Shown here piece by piece: positions 39,201 to 50,526 of a stretch of 64,000 bases of DNA. The position numbers and the translations under genes are program-made. The stretch is from positions 310,001 through 374,000 of the forward strand of contig NW_026570249.1 of assembly GCF_019649055.1 (NCBI RefSeq), read 5' to 3'. The notes beneath the pieces were generated by a model. That model did no database searches. It worked only from the letters and a program-made list of their open reading frames with translations, and had not been told where the DNA came from. How positions within the stretch are numbered: the first letter of the stretch is position 1; each line of letters begins with the position of its first letter. This DNA is from Paramacrobiotus metropolitanus. Lineage: Eukaryota; Tardigrada; Eutardigrada; Parachela; Macrobiotidae.

Positions 39201-41963
39201 TCACGGATAATAAATGCAACACTAAGGAAGCAGAATTAGTATCATAAATATTCAAGCGCAAAGCACAATGAAATGGCAGAATAATAAAGTTATACCACCT
39301 AAATTATGTAAATGGACCACGCAATTGAATGTTAAACTGATGATTACCTCATCCACTGTTCTCGCTCGTCTTTCAGACTCTGGATTTCTTCATTTAGTTC
39401 TTCATTGATATTCATCAGCGAGGTGTTAACTTCAATCAGTTTGGCAGGATTTCTACATAGCAGACATTCATAGTCCGTGCTGAACTTTTTCATAAGTTTT
39501 TTTGCGTCACTTACCTTCCGTTTATAGAAGCATCGCCATGCAATTCGTCAAAACCAGAGGGTTCAATAAATTTTTCCAACATCTGTATACGTCCCTCAAG
39601 CGTACGATTTACGCGCTCAAATTTGTAGAGATGCTGATTCAGAGTACGGTTAGTATTCGCTAACTGTCGAGTTTCCTGCACATAATCCGAACAGTGAGAC
39701 ACTAACAAAAACGCAAAACCTCATATAATTCACCGACTCACATTTTCCGAACGGGTCAGACTTGATCGGAGATTCGCTATTGTCGCATCCAGTTCTGTCT
39801 TTTCTTCCTGGTAACGTTCCTCAATTTCGGTGGCTGCTTGGTAGGTCTGTCAGTAGTTTTCGATCAAGTTAAAAAAGCAAAGCGAACACAGTACTTAGTT
39901 GGTAACTGTTTATCTACCTGTTGATTCACTTCAAGATCTTCCTGTAATCGTTCCCGATCAGCCTCCACTTCCGTCAATTTATTCACAGCCCGTTGGTATT
40001 CGTAGTACAAACGTACAACCGAGAAGTTTTCGTTGCGAACGAGATCCAGTAATTCCGGCGAAAACACCCGTGAACGATCGTGTCGTAAATATGCCGTTAG
40101 CTCTCTAGCACTCAGCAATTCCGCTTCAGAATCCAACATGGACTGTTTCTGCTGTTCCAGCTCACCGTTTAACCGGGTAATTTCTTCTTGCGCTTTGCGA
40201 AGCCCGGTTTCCGACGCTAATTGTAAATCAAATTATGTTTATTGAATTCCACAAATTACAACTGTACACACAAAAACAACATGTCCTAGGAAATCATATG
40301 CACTTACTGGACTGGAAATCTTCAATAGTTTTTTCGTTGATTTTGGCCTCGGATTCTAGCAACTCGATTCGTCGGTTGTAGATCTCCATCTGATCCTTCA
40401 GTTTGGCAACGTTCACACGATATGATGAAGCGGCAGCCTCGACCTCTTCCTCTCGTTTCGCTTCTGCTTTCTTCATCTAACATATTCGAAAGTGTTCCGT
40501 ATTACGTCGATATTTACCGGATGGTGGAAAATAATTCAAGCAAACTCAGCAAACTCACCTCCTCAATTTTGATCTTCTGCTCTTCCACAGTTTGCTTGAC
40601 GGAACGTATGGTCTCTTCATACCGACTATGTTTCTGCTTCTCAATCCAAACATTTTCTTCGAGAGCGCTGACTTTCTGCAGTTGTGCTTTGACCTGCTGC
40701 GTGGCTTCCATACGGGATTGATTGATATCTTTATCCTTCTCCAATAGATCACGATGAAGTCGTTCCACGGTAGCTCGATGTTGTTCGCATTCTGCTCGAT
40801 AATTTTTCTCCCCGATCTAAAACGGAAATCGTAATGAATACTAAGTAAAATAAGCTACTAAAAAAATTTCGTTTCACAACAAATAACAACAGTACTAAAA
40901 GACATCCCAAACTCATTAACGAGGCCAATATTAATAAGGCCATTCACAGCAATATAACCATGAATAAGGATTGTGAGAACCGTTAAATACTCACTTTCGC
41001 TAAATCGACTTCCAATCTTGCGTCCAGAATCTGCATTTTGAGCATTCCAATCTCACTGTTCAAGTCCTGCAAGCCAATGGCCTGCTGCGATGATTTCGCT
41101 ACCAAAGAAACATTCTGTCACAGCAAGAGTAACTTAAAATAAGTTATTACTCATGTAATATCAATTAAAACACACCTCTAATTGCCGCTATTTCGGTCTG
41201 CGACGTCTCCAATAACGACACCACTTTCTGTTTTTCCATAGATACTTGGCTAATCTGTCTTTCTTTAGCAGTCTGTATAACCAGAAAAATTGTCTAATAT
41301 TCAGTATAAAAAGTATAATTAATTTCTAAAGCTTTGTGTTATCAGAAATGTGCAATCTCACCAAGGCATCCTTAAGCTGGATATTCTGCTGTGTTTGTTC
41401 CTGCTGTTGCTGGATGAGTTTCTGGCTCGAGCGTTCTGAAATAACCACCACTTTCACCATTTCAGTTTTCATGTACTCTGTACACACACTTAAATAAATA
41501 CTAGCAACATTTGAAAATAATTATGGTTGTAAATATGCAGCGATATTACAAGATAAAATCAAAAACGACAGTACTAACGCTCATTTTCCAGCTGTTTCCG
41601 AAGTTCCCGGACGGTAGCATTGGCATCCTGCACCTGTTTTTCGTATTCGCTACGGATCCGATCCACCGCATTGCGTTTCTCCACTAATCAAAGTGCCCAT
41701 TAGAATTTTGTTATACAAATTTTTTTTAAAAACTGGATTTCGATACAGCAAGCTTTTTGAAGGAAGCCAAAGTCAAAACTCAAAAGCATCTTGTTGTGAT
41801 CAATGGGTCTTCGAGAAACGTGCCGAGTGAAATGCTTTCCGATATAAAATGACGGAAATTTCCGCAGTTTCGTGATACCTTGGAGTTGATCAATTTGTCT
41901 GCGAAGAATTTCGCGCTCCTCGATAAGCTGATCCTCCATGCTGGATACCGGTTCCTGGGCCAT
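33252..41963 (-). CDS. TPR: Nucleoprotein TPR / Megator (nuclear basket coiled-coil protein)
   Basis: About 21 exons, the first 41963-41879 and 41683-41579, the last ending at 33252; roughly 1,900 residues. TPR is the nuclear-basket scaffold of the pore complex, acting in mRNA export quality control and spindle-checkpoint anchoring. The first two thirds are continuous heptad coiled coil. The stretch around 40139-39864, FSPELLDLVRNENFSVVRLY then YEYQRAVNKL, corresponds to the conserved TPR segment ([20 protein letters not shown]) before the TPR/MLP1/2 region. Acidic, Ser/Thr/Pro-rich disordered blocks follow (MDADESGQAMTEPP; LEDKQEDDEKDVDTAD) with an NLS-like PERKRPRP, and a Pro/Arg/Gly/Gln-rich C-terminus (GNRQPRPRQPGPKRQDPFS), the layout of animal TPR. 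It is somewhat shorter than the human protein (about 2,360). Individual small exons between 41450 and 39350 are approximate. Confidence 0.85.
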
Positions 41964-42413
41964 CGTTTACGTGAATAAAAGGGAAGATTCAAAAACCCAA
42001 AACACGGAAGCTGGAAAACCAATCAGTCTCCGCCTGTGGACGGCATGTCCATTACGAGTCTGATGAACCCATCCGAAAATGAATGTAGCAAATCCAAATC
42101 CAGACTTTGAATGTCAACAGGTAACAGAAAATAAATCTTCAAAATTTTGTTCAAAACTCGGACTTTGACGAAGGATACTGTAATACGAAGATATTAATCT
42201 TTCACTGATTTTTTTAATGAGAAAAAAGTATTTTAATAGTTAATACAATTTTTCGGCTACTCTTGGAGTGAATGCGTGCAGCCGTGCGCTACCCGTTGCG
42301 CGCGGGAACGTCACTTTCCGCTGTTATACGGCAAGGCGCATGGGCGATGGCGCAGTGTGCATTCCATTTAACATGTTAAAACATGTTGTTTTGACTGCGG
42401 CTCAATACCAGCT
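41964..42413. promoter_or_regulatory. TPR-proximal half of a split divergent promoter region
   Basis: Non-coding DNA between the TPR ATG and the left target duplication of the Mutator-like element. The other half is 47160-47363, before polymerase eta. Without the element, the two divergent start codons would be about 0.66 kb apart. No specific motifs assigned. Confidence 0.5.
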
Positions 42414-42422
42414 GTAGCCGAC

Positions 42423-42540
42423 GTGTCCGACCATTTCGGCATAGGGACATTTCGGCATGGGACACTTCGGCATAAGACATTTCGGCATGAGGACACTTCG
42501 GCATGTGGACATTTCGGCATACGGACATTTCGGCATACTT
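42423..42540 (+). repeat. Left MULE terminal inverted repeat
   Basis: Seven imperfect tandem units around the core CATTTCGGCAT or CACTTCGGCAT with 4-6 bp variable spacers. Outer end GTGTCCGACCATTTCGGCAT. Confidence 0.88.
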
Positions 42541-42829
42541 ACTTTAAAGAAATAAAAATTTGTCGGTACCGATACGTAAAATATGTACCTTACTGTAGGT
42601 GCGCACCACTACGGGTGCTGTACCGTATATTGATGCTCTGCAATGTATGGGCACTTAACAAACTATCGGCACAATACAACGGGTATGTATGTATTTACAA
42701 GTTACACACTTTACAATGTATTGGCACTTTACACTATACTTATTAAATTTGCATGACAATAATTATTACCACTCGCCATCATACTGTATACCAAGGCTAT
42801 ATATATGTGCTATATATATAAGCTATATA

Positions 42830-42830
<1 letters not shown>

Positions 42831-42878
<48 letters not shown>
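42831..42878. repeat. (AT)n microsatellite
   Basis: Almost uninterrupted AT dinucleotide run inside the MULE, with shorter TATATA runs just before it. Confidence 0.9.
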
Positions 42879-42885
<7 letters not shown>

Positions 42886-43612
42886 GCTGTACTTTATTTA
42901 CCAGATAATTATAATTATGATGTACAATAATAATAAGTAAGTACAATTACTGTGCTGCTAATACAGTGCATGTATCACCGATAAGGGCAAATTTAGACCA
43001 AATTTTCTCTGTGATTAGGCCGCCTTTGTTGGTTGATGCTTAACGTGATCGTTGTTGAAGTTAATGTGAAATTAAATACGTAGAATATTTAAAAAAAAGG
43101 GTAGACATCAAAAGTCTATCTGTGTGCAGAAATGCACCATACAACATAGGTTTATGTACAAAATTGCGCGGTACGTTTCCGAAACCGTGTCCTTATTGTC
43201 AGAACTGCAACTACAATTATTGTCGCTGCCACTGCATATTAAATGCATGTATTAGCAGCACACTCTCATGTTAATTTGGACACATTCTTCGTTTGATTGT
43301 TAATATTGAGCGCAGCATATGTACATATTGAGAGATCCACAATTTATAATGCATGTGCTTCATGTGACATGTACTATGTAAATGAAATAAGTACTGCATT
43401 CGCATCACAAACCTTTGTTGCTTAGCAACAATTCGAATCTCTCTCTATGCGAGCCTGCTTGTGCCTTACAGTATAGGCGCCCGCAACAAGTGACACTTTC
43501 GAACTCAACAAGTTCACTGCGTTGCGCTTATTTCATTTTTATCGTTGGCGTTTGCAATCATATTTGCGGATAACTTTTGCGAAAAACTTATTTTCCAGCT
43601 AATTTGGTAGTC

Positions 43613-46489
43613 ATGGCCGAAATAACATTCTCTCTTACTAATCGCAAGAAGCAGGTGTTGTGTTACAAAGGTTATGAGTACATTCAGCACTGGAAGAACG
43701 GCGACGACAAGACCGGCGAGTGTCTTAACTGGAGATGTCGCTGTAAAGACAGCTGCGGCGCTCAGCTTCGGTATAGCTACAGCACGAAAGTCGCTTGTGA
43801 GAAAAGACAGCATTCTCATGCACCGGATGTGTTTAAAGTTATAGCGAATTCCTCCAGAGAGGTTATCAAGGCCCGAGCTGCCAGTACCATGGAGCGTCCC
43901 AGACAAATTATCAGCCAAGTCCAGAACGGAGTCTCTGTCACTGCTGCAGTTCAAATGCCGCACTACACTGCCTTGGCACGTTGCATTAGACGACAACGAA
44001 AAGTAGCGGGAATGCCAACAACACAAGTGAGAGCGTTAAGTGACATTGACATCGGCTATTTAAACAAACCGACAGACCGTGGCCACCTCATACTTATTGC
44101 TGATACTGGTGCCGACGACTCGGATCGGATTATTGCGTTTGGAACGGAAGAAGGCATTCAGCATTTAGGGAAGGCAGAGGTGTGGATGAGTGATGGAACG
44201 TTCAGCATTTCGCCGCCGTTGTTCACTCAGCTATACACAATTCATGCTGACGTCTTCGGCGCTACTGTTCCTTTGGTGTACGGTCTATTGCCAAAAAAAT
44301 CAGAACTGTGTTACCGACGTTTCTTCCACATTGTCCACGATGCTGTTGTTGAAAAAGCGGGTGTGGAAGCAGTAAGTCCGAAGTGGATGGTCATGGACTT
44401 CGAGCAAGCGGCGATTATAGTCTTTCGGACCGTATTTCCAGGATGGCGCTTGCGAGGTCAATAAATTTAATACCCTTTCAGTTGTTGATTTACTTGAATT
44501 AAAGCGATGTTTTTGCTCTATTACATTTCGTAAAAAAATAAACTGCAACAAAAATTACATTTTATTGGCTAGTATTGCATGATTAATACAGCAGTTATTA
44601 AAATGAAATACATACATCTCTATATATTTTTTCATTCACTTATGTGTAATATACATATGTATATATCCATTTAGACACACATTAGATTTATATAATATAT
44701 AATGAATATAATTGTAATACCAAAAATATCGTTAACCAGTTGTGTGTTCATATGTAGTCAGCAGGTTATACTGTATGTACATTTAGATCTTATTTGAACT
44801 TGTGAAGGCCCGAGATACAGATTGTTTTTCATTAATTTATTTTTGTTTTAAATTTTATTTTAACGGCACAGTTGTGTTTTAAAATTTTTTTTAATTTTTT
44901 GATTTTTCGTTATTTTTAGTGTTTTTTAATGGTAGTTATTTTCTTCGATTTTTAGTCTCTTAGTTTTTGTTTTCTTTTCATGGTTTTTTTATGCTTTATG
45001 TTTAATGTTTTTATGTTTTTTGTGCTTGAATTGTTGCTTTCTTAAGGTTTATTTCTTATATTTTTCCTTATGTTGTCATTAAGTTTTTATTTTGAATTTT
45101 ATGTTTTAAGCATTTTTTAATTTTTTCATAATTTCACTTCATTTTTATTCCGTTTTAGTAGTAACAAAATTTAATTTATACAGGGTGCAATTTTCATCTC
45201 GGTCAAAGTGTCCACCGGAAGCTTGTTGACCTTGGTCATGGCACGGCATACGCAACTGACGAAGCATTTAGCTTAGCCTGTCGGAAGGTATTAGCTTTGG
45301 CGTTTGTACCAGCGTCTGACGTGTCCGAACGGTTCGAAGAACTGACTTTCGCGGAAGATTTCCCGTTTCCGGCAGACGATCCGTTTCTGCATTATTTACG
45401 CAACACCTATATGGGCCGCAGAGTGGTAACACCAAATGGATTACTGTTCAAAAAGCCATTGTACCCGGTGGAGTTTGGAATTGCGTCGAAAGGCTGACTA
45501 ATGATGTCCATCGAACAACCAACCGACTGGAAGCATGGCACCGTGCTTTTGCAGACACCATTAATCGAGACCATCCTGGGATCTACGACTTTGTGGTAGA
45601 GATGGCAACGGCCGGCTAAACGGCTGACCTTTCGGCTGACGGCCGGCTGAAGCCCTTAGCCGGCTAACTCAGCGCGGCTGGAAGTCTCAGCCGGCTAGAG
45701 CGGCTGACCAAATTTTCCAGCCGGCTTAGCCGGCTGGCGGCCGGCTAAGCCGTTTATATTCTCGCTTTAAAAAAAATTCGCAAAATTTTGAAAATAACGT
45801 TGCCAAGTGCAGTTAAATCACCAAAAACTACAAGCTGTTCCGTTTATGTTGTGAAAACACGGTTTTCGAACACATTTGAAGCAAAAAAAACAGCAATTAT
45901 TCGGGAATTCCGAGTCTGAACGAGTTAAAATTCCATAATTTTGAACAATTAATGGCGTCATTGCTACTGAAATGGCATCATGACGACCAAGTTAAACAAT
46001 ATTACTAGCGAAAGCGACAGAAATTAGGCGCAAGCCGAAGAAAACGTGACGCAAAGTGACTCAGTGGCGCCATCTTTACTGCCAAAAATTGCACAACGAT
46101 GCCGCCGTTCAAGCCGCTTCAGCCGAGTCGGCCGCCGGCTAAGCCGCGGCTGGCTGAAGTCTCAGCCGGCTTAAGCAGCCGGCCTGACGTCGGCTACGGC
46201 TTGCAAAAACCGTCAGCCGGCTGGCCAATAGCCGGCTAAGCCGCGGCTTAGCCGGCCTCGGCTAAGCCGTTGCCATCTCTACTTTGTGGATCTAATTCGG
46301 TTAGAGATTTCTCATCACGAAACTAGCATCGCCGATCGAATGGCCGGTGCATCCGGCCCTAAGCCAAAGCGTAGGTATGCCGAGTTGACGCAGCGGTTGA
46401 AAAACGTGCTTGCCCATTATGACATAATGGGTCATTCGGATTTTTTGCAATCGATTGCGTTAAATCTGGAAATTCTTTTGAACCGTTAA
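43613..46489 (+). pseudogene. FLYWCH zinc-finger / MULE transposase, disrupted
   Basis: Start MAEITFSLTNRKKQVLCYKG. A FLYWCH-type finger occupies residues about 15-75 (WRCRC..CGAQLRYSY..HSHAPD). The MULE DDE core follows: VWMSDGTFSISPPLF (first Asp), WMVMDFEQAA (second Asp), then across a likely intron (44457-45183) GCNFHLGQSVHRKL, and TTNRLEAWHRAF (catalytic Glu region). The normal role is cut-and-paste transposition of the element. Two lesions are visible. About one base is missing near 45474 (after YPVE), shifting to the frame that encodes WNCVERLTNDVH. A 685-bp hAT MITE at 45597-46281 splits the C-terminal exon, and the frame resumes beyond it as DLIRLEISHHETSIADRMAG and ends at 46489. 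The intron is T-rich with donor GTCAAT; it could instead be inserted sequence. This copy should be unable to make intact transposase. Confidence 0.88.
45597..46281. mobile_element. hAT-type MITE nested in the MULE transposase
   Basis: 685 bp, flanked by the 8-bp duplication CTTTGTGG (45589-45596 and 46282-46289), the hAT superfamily target length. The ends are inverted repeats TAGAGATGGCAACGGC... on the left and its near-complement ending GCCGTTGCCATCTCTA on the right. Both subterminal regions are packed with GCCGGCTAAGCCGGCTGA-like motifs in both orientations, as in hAT subterminal binding arrays. No transposase frame; non-autonomous. Removing it with one target copy lines up the flanking transposase frame exactly. 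Confidence 0.9.
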
Positions 46490-47035
46490 TGTTGGTGGCT
46501 AAATGACGTAGTGTCGTTTTGCCGAAATAATGGTGTGTGAAATTGTTGGTGGTTGTTTCATGTATCTTTAATGTTCGCGTTATTATTTGTGGGCGTATTG
46601 TGTGTTAGTTATTAGAATCAAGTATTAGGACCAGTTTTAATATTATCATTATTAGTTGTTACTATTCGATTAATTTTGTGTGTTTATTGTACATTCATGC
46701 CCTTTACATTAATAATGTTTGTCTTTGTATAAGTGTACGAGTACTTTGTACTTGCGAATACAATTGCGTACGTTCAAGTGCTAGCATATTGTTATCTTAT
46801 GTTATTTTGTGAGATGTTCAATTGAATTTGTTCGTTATGTTATCATTATGATTTTCCTCCTTCCCACTATAACTTGCTATTTGTCTTTGACTTTTGGTGG
46901 ATGGATTTGTTTTTATGTACCTTTAGTTGCGAATGATAATTCAAACAATAACCATACAAAAAAATGTGTGCCGCAGTTCCGTAATCCTTATGCAGAGTTA
47001 TGGTATCTCAAAAAAATTACAAAAATTAATATTAT

Positions 47036-47150
47036 ATGCCGAAATGTCCGTATGCCGAAATGTCCCTATGCCGAAATGGTCTTATGCCGAAATGTCTTAT
47101 GCCGAAGTGTCCTATGCCGAAATGTCCCTATGCCGAAATGTCGGTACGCC
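47036..47150 (-). repeat. Right MULE terminal inverted repeat
   Basis: Reads as ATGCCGAAATGTCC units on the plus strand, the inverse of the left end. On the minus strand the outer end is GGCGTACCGACATTTCGGCA, and the following unit order matches the left repeat closely. Confidence 0.88.
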
Positions 47151-47363
47151 GTAGCCGACTTTCGAGTTAATCCAAACTTTTACTATTTTTCGTGGATCTT
47201 TTAACTTCCCTTATTCGAGCCTTTCGATTGTAAAGTTTTCGAGACATTGTTGAGCAAGCTTTATGTTTTCAGTTCCAAGTTCTAATCAGTCCCAGACCCA
47301 GGCGTGTTCCTTATTGTGTCTGCGATACTGTCTACTCTGTACGGTGCGAGATCTTGTTGAGCG

Positions 47364-50206
47364 ATGGCTATAGTGAAGCTAATGGATGGACAGGTGGAAG
47401 ACGATGTTTGGAAATTTCCGCGCGATGATCCCGATCACAATAAACTGCGCGATCCTAATGATCCTCTGGACATTGATCCTGTTATCGCGCTGATTGATAT
47501 GGATTGCTTCTACGTGCAGGTGGAACTGCGCCTGCAACCCCAATATCGGGGCAGACCCGCTGGAGTTACACAGTATCTTACCCGTTATAAAGGTGGAGGG
47601 TAAGTTCTGTAACCAGTTTTGTGGTTACCGTCAAGTCTCAAGAGCAGATAGCGTTATAAAAAATTGATTCGAAATTTCAAACGCAAAAAAAAACGGCGAA
47701 GTGCCTCCAAAGCGAGTTAGGGTAATAACTTAACTATAAATAATTCTGTTTCATTTTCATGTTTTTTATTTTTCATTTTAATTTTCTAGGCTAATTGCGG
47801 TGAATTACGAAGCTCGTGCGTTTGGAGTAAAAAGGGGGTGTCGTGCGGCTGAAGCGAAGGAAAAATGTTCGGATTTTAAGGCATTTGTTGTTCCGGAGCT
47901 GAATGGAAAAGCTGATCTGACCAGGCAAGAATTTTTTATGGTTTCCCATTAAAAGCTCATCCGGTTTGAAAAAATGTTACTCTTATGAATTCTCGTTTGA
48001 AAAAATGTTAAGTGTTGTGAATTCCTAGTTTGCCGCCGCGATTGTGCCTGAAGTAAATATCAAATCATGGTAGAAAGCTGGAGTTGTTGAAATTTTCGGA
48101 ATGAAAAGGTTTCGCTGTTCCCGGCTTTTAATAATTCTTGCTCCGTAGATATAGGGAAGCCGGTTCGGAAGTGATTAAGGTGATGCAGCAGTGCTTTACC
48201 ACTGTGGAACGCGCCAGTATCGATGAGGCGTACGTGGATCTGACGAGCGAAATTAAGGCACTGCTTCCGGCTTATTTATCCGGGGAGTCGTCCTTATCGG
48301 TTGAGGAGCTGGGTGCCACTTGCCCCGCAGAATGGAGTTCCTTAGAAACATGGTTAGACTATATTGCGCTCCATCGAGAAGAAGCCATCCCTGGTCCGGG
48401 TAACAACATGTATCGCAATTATCTCGCTCTGGGAATCGGGGCGAAGCTGATCAATGTGAGAATTTTGAATTGCCTAAAATAGTAAAGTGATTAGGTAAAA
48501 ATTAGTTTTTCTGAACCTACATAAAATCAATAATCCAGCGAGTGATTTATTACGGAATTGTTTATTATGGATTTATTTTTAGTTGAATTTTTTATGGTTT
48601 TTAGGAACTGAGGGAGCGAATACTCAGTGAAACCCAGTTCCATTGTTCGGCGGGAATTTCTTACAGTAAAACATTGGCCAAATTATGCTGTGGTCTGAAT
48701 AAACCCAAGAAGCAGACCGTGCTTCCCCGCGATCGTGTTTTCAAGCTGTTTGAAAAGACGGAGATTCAGGATGTGCGCTTGTTAGGCGGCAAGCTGGGAG
48801 AGCAGGTCGTCCATTATTTGCGCATTAAATATATGTCCGAGTTATGTAGGACTCCGAGGGGCGTGCTTTTTCGGTTTTTCCCCTATAAAACCACTAATTG
48901 GTTGTGTGATGTGGCATCTGGATGGGATAATGAGCCGGTGCAGGCGCGAGACTTGCCGAAATCGATTGGCTGCAGCAAGAATTTTCTCGGGAGGGCAGCT
49001 TTAAAAACGAGAGACGAAATACGAGAATGGATGGGCCATTTTTGTGAAGAACTTGCTGTAAGTGTCGTAACTCTCATTGTTTTCCGGGCTTTGTGGACCT
49101 TTCCGTAATCTCATGCGACACTGTCACCAGTATTTTTTACTAATTAGAGTGCGGTAAACAAGTACTGTTATTTCAGTATGAAACTTTCGACGCCTTTTGT
49201 TCAAGACTGTTCAGTAAATTGGGCAAGCAACTGCTTTTTCAGACAAGGCTTAAGAAAGATCAGGACGAGAACGACCGCACAGCCACTTTATTGACCGCTC
49301 ATATGACATTTATGGAAAAGGACGACCGGAAAAGTTTGTCGCGGTGTTGTCCATTGACATCTTACAAAGCTGCAGATTTAGCTAAAGATGGATTTGCTAC
49401 GGTGGATAAATGTATGTCGAGCCTGGGATTTTTTCGTGGTCAGTACACCCATCCCTTGGTCAGCATGGGCCTCGTTGCGTCCAAAATGAAGGACGGGAAG
49501 GATTCCGCTAATCCGAGAATAGATTCATTTTTTTCTGAAGTTAAGAAAAACGAAGATGGACTAGTGGAGGATAGAAATTCATACCTTGAATCCACACCCC
49601 CTATGTTCGATAAAGAAGCTAAATCTGAGACCGAGAATCTGGATACCGGCGTGAGCACTGCGGAAACCGATAATCCAGCTATGGATGAGCACCAAATCGA
49701 CTCGTCGAGTGATGATGAAATCCTGCCGGTTAGCAGTAATCAGAATGCATTTCCAGCGTCCGCTCATGGTAGTGGTGATCAATTGGAAGATGATGAATTA
49801 GAGGTTATCTGTGAACCTGGAACATCAGATGGAAGATCGCGCAATCGCAATCGTAAAGCGTCGTCCCCAGTTTCCGCTCCAGACAACAATGTTGATACAG
49901 GTATGAATGCATCTAGTATGTACGTGTTGTTATGACGTTGCGTATTATGTTGTATGTACGTGTTTAGAACCGTGGAGATATCGTTCCTTTAACTGTGAGA
50001 AGTGTGATATGTTTATCTGGTGTCCGCGAATGGCGAGAGACCACAGCGACTATCACATGGCACTGGAGTTAAGTCAGGAAATCAACAAGAAGGACCCTAA
50101 CGCCCCCAAAAGAAAGCTTACTTTGGAGGACATACCAGTAAAAAAGAAAACGTTGTCGAAAAAACCCGCCTTGACTCTGGATAGTTTTTTCAAAAAAGAG
50201 CAATAG
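47364..50206 (+). CDS. POLH: DNA polymerase eta (translesion Y-family polymerase)
   Basis: Six exons: 47364-47599, 47790-47924, 48149-48455, 48605-49057, 49177-49900 and 49968-50206, about 697 residues (human 713). Catalytic motifs are ALIDMDCFYVQVE (metal Asp pair), GGGLIAVNYEARAFGVKRG in the fingers, and ERASIDEAYVDLT (Asp-Glu). The palm/thumb block LPKSIGCSKNFLGRAALKTR is also conserved. The C-terminus has a UBZ3-like finger (CEKCDMFIWCP..DHSDYH) for ubiquitinated PCNA and a PIP-box at the very end (TLDSFFKK). The enzyme replicates past UV cyclobutane dimers in the nucleus. The middle 200 residues are acidic and disordered. Intron 2 uses a GC donor (CCAG|GCAAGA at 47925) with a normal AG acceptor at 48148; only this splice gives the conserved ADLTRYREAGSEV. 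AATAAA lies near 50465. Confidence 0.95.
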
Positions 50207-50526
50207 TGGTTTTCAAAAACTTGCGGTGAAATTATAGGGTTGGTGCCTTTTGATCTCGTTGTTTTAGTTATTATGCTGGATTTTGTGTGGAGTGTTCCAG
50301 GGATTTTAGCTTGTATAAACATTTAAATCATTAGTTGCTCCACAGCATACAATAAGTGAAATAGCATAGTTTTTGGTGGTTACTTTAAGCAGAGCTTCCG
50401 GCAAGGCTTTGTATGTCTGTATCATTTCTCTTTTTTGATACCGAAACCGCAGACTTCTGTACTGGAATAAAAAAGGTTCGAAATACTTGATTTCAGTCTT
50501 CCGTTATTTCCTATCTGCGGTAATTA
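50207..50526. other. Shared 3' region of convergent genes
   Basis: 320 bp between the polymerase eta stop and the stop of the minus-strand receptor-domain gene. Contains an AATAAA signal for polymerase eta near 50465; nothing else is seen. Confidence 0.5.

Larger units (their letters stand above)
42423..47150 (+). mobile_element. Mutator-like element (MULE) with subrepeat-built terminal inverted repeats
   Basis: A 4.73-kb element flanked by a 9-bp direct repeat GTAGCCGAC (42414-42422 and 47151-47159), the Mutator hallmark. Both ends are inverted repeats of about 115-120 bp made of roughly seven tandem units of about 16 bp (CATTTCGGCATAGGGA and variants): left 42423-42540, right 47036-47150. 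Inside lie an (AT)n tract near 42831-42878, a FLYWCH/MULE transposase gene (43613-46489), T-rich non-coding DNA, and a hAT-type MITE inserted in the transposase. FLYWCH plus MULE transposase elements are known in animals. It is inserted between the divergent TPR and polymerase eta genes. Confidence 0.9.

Noticed and set aside
44457-45183. Possibility that the gap in the MULE transposase is an insertion rather than an intron
   Set aside because: Joining at GT-AG sites restores the frame exactly (WRLR to GCNFHLGQ) and no terminal repeats or target duplication flank it, so an intron is preferred.
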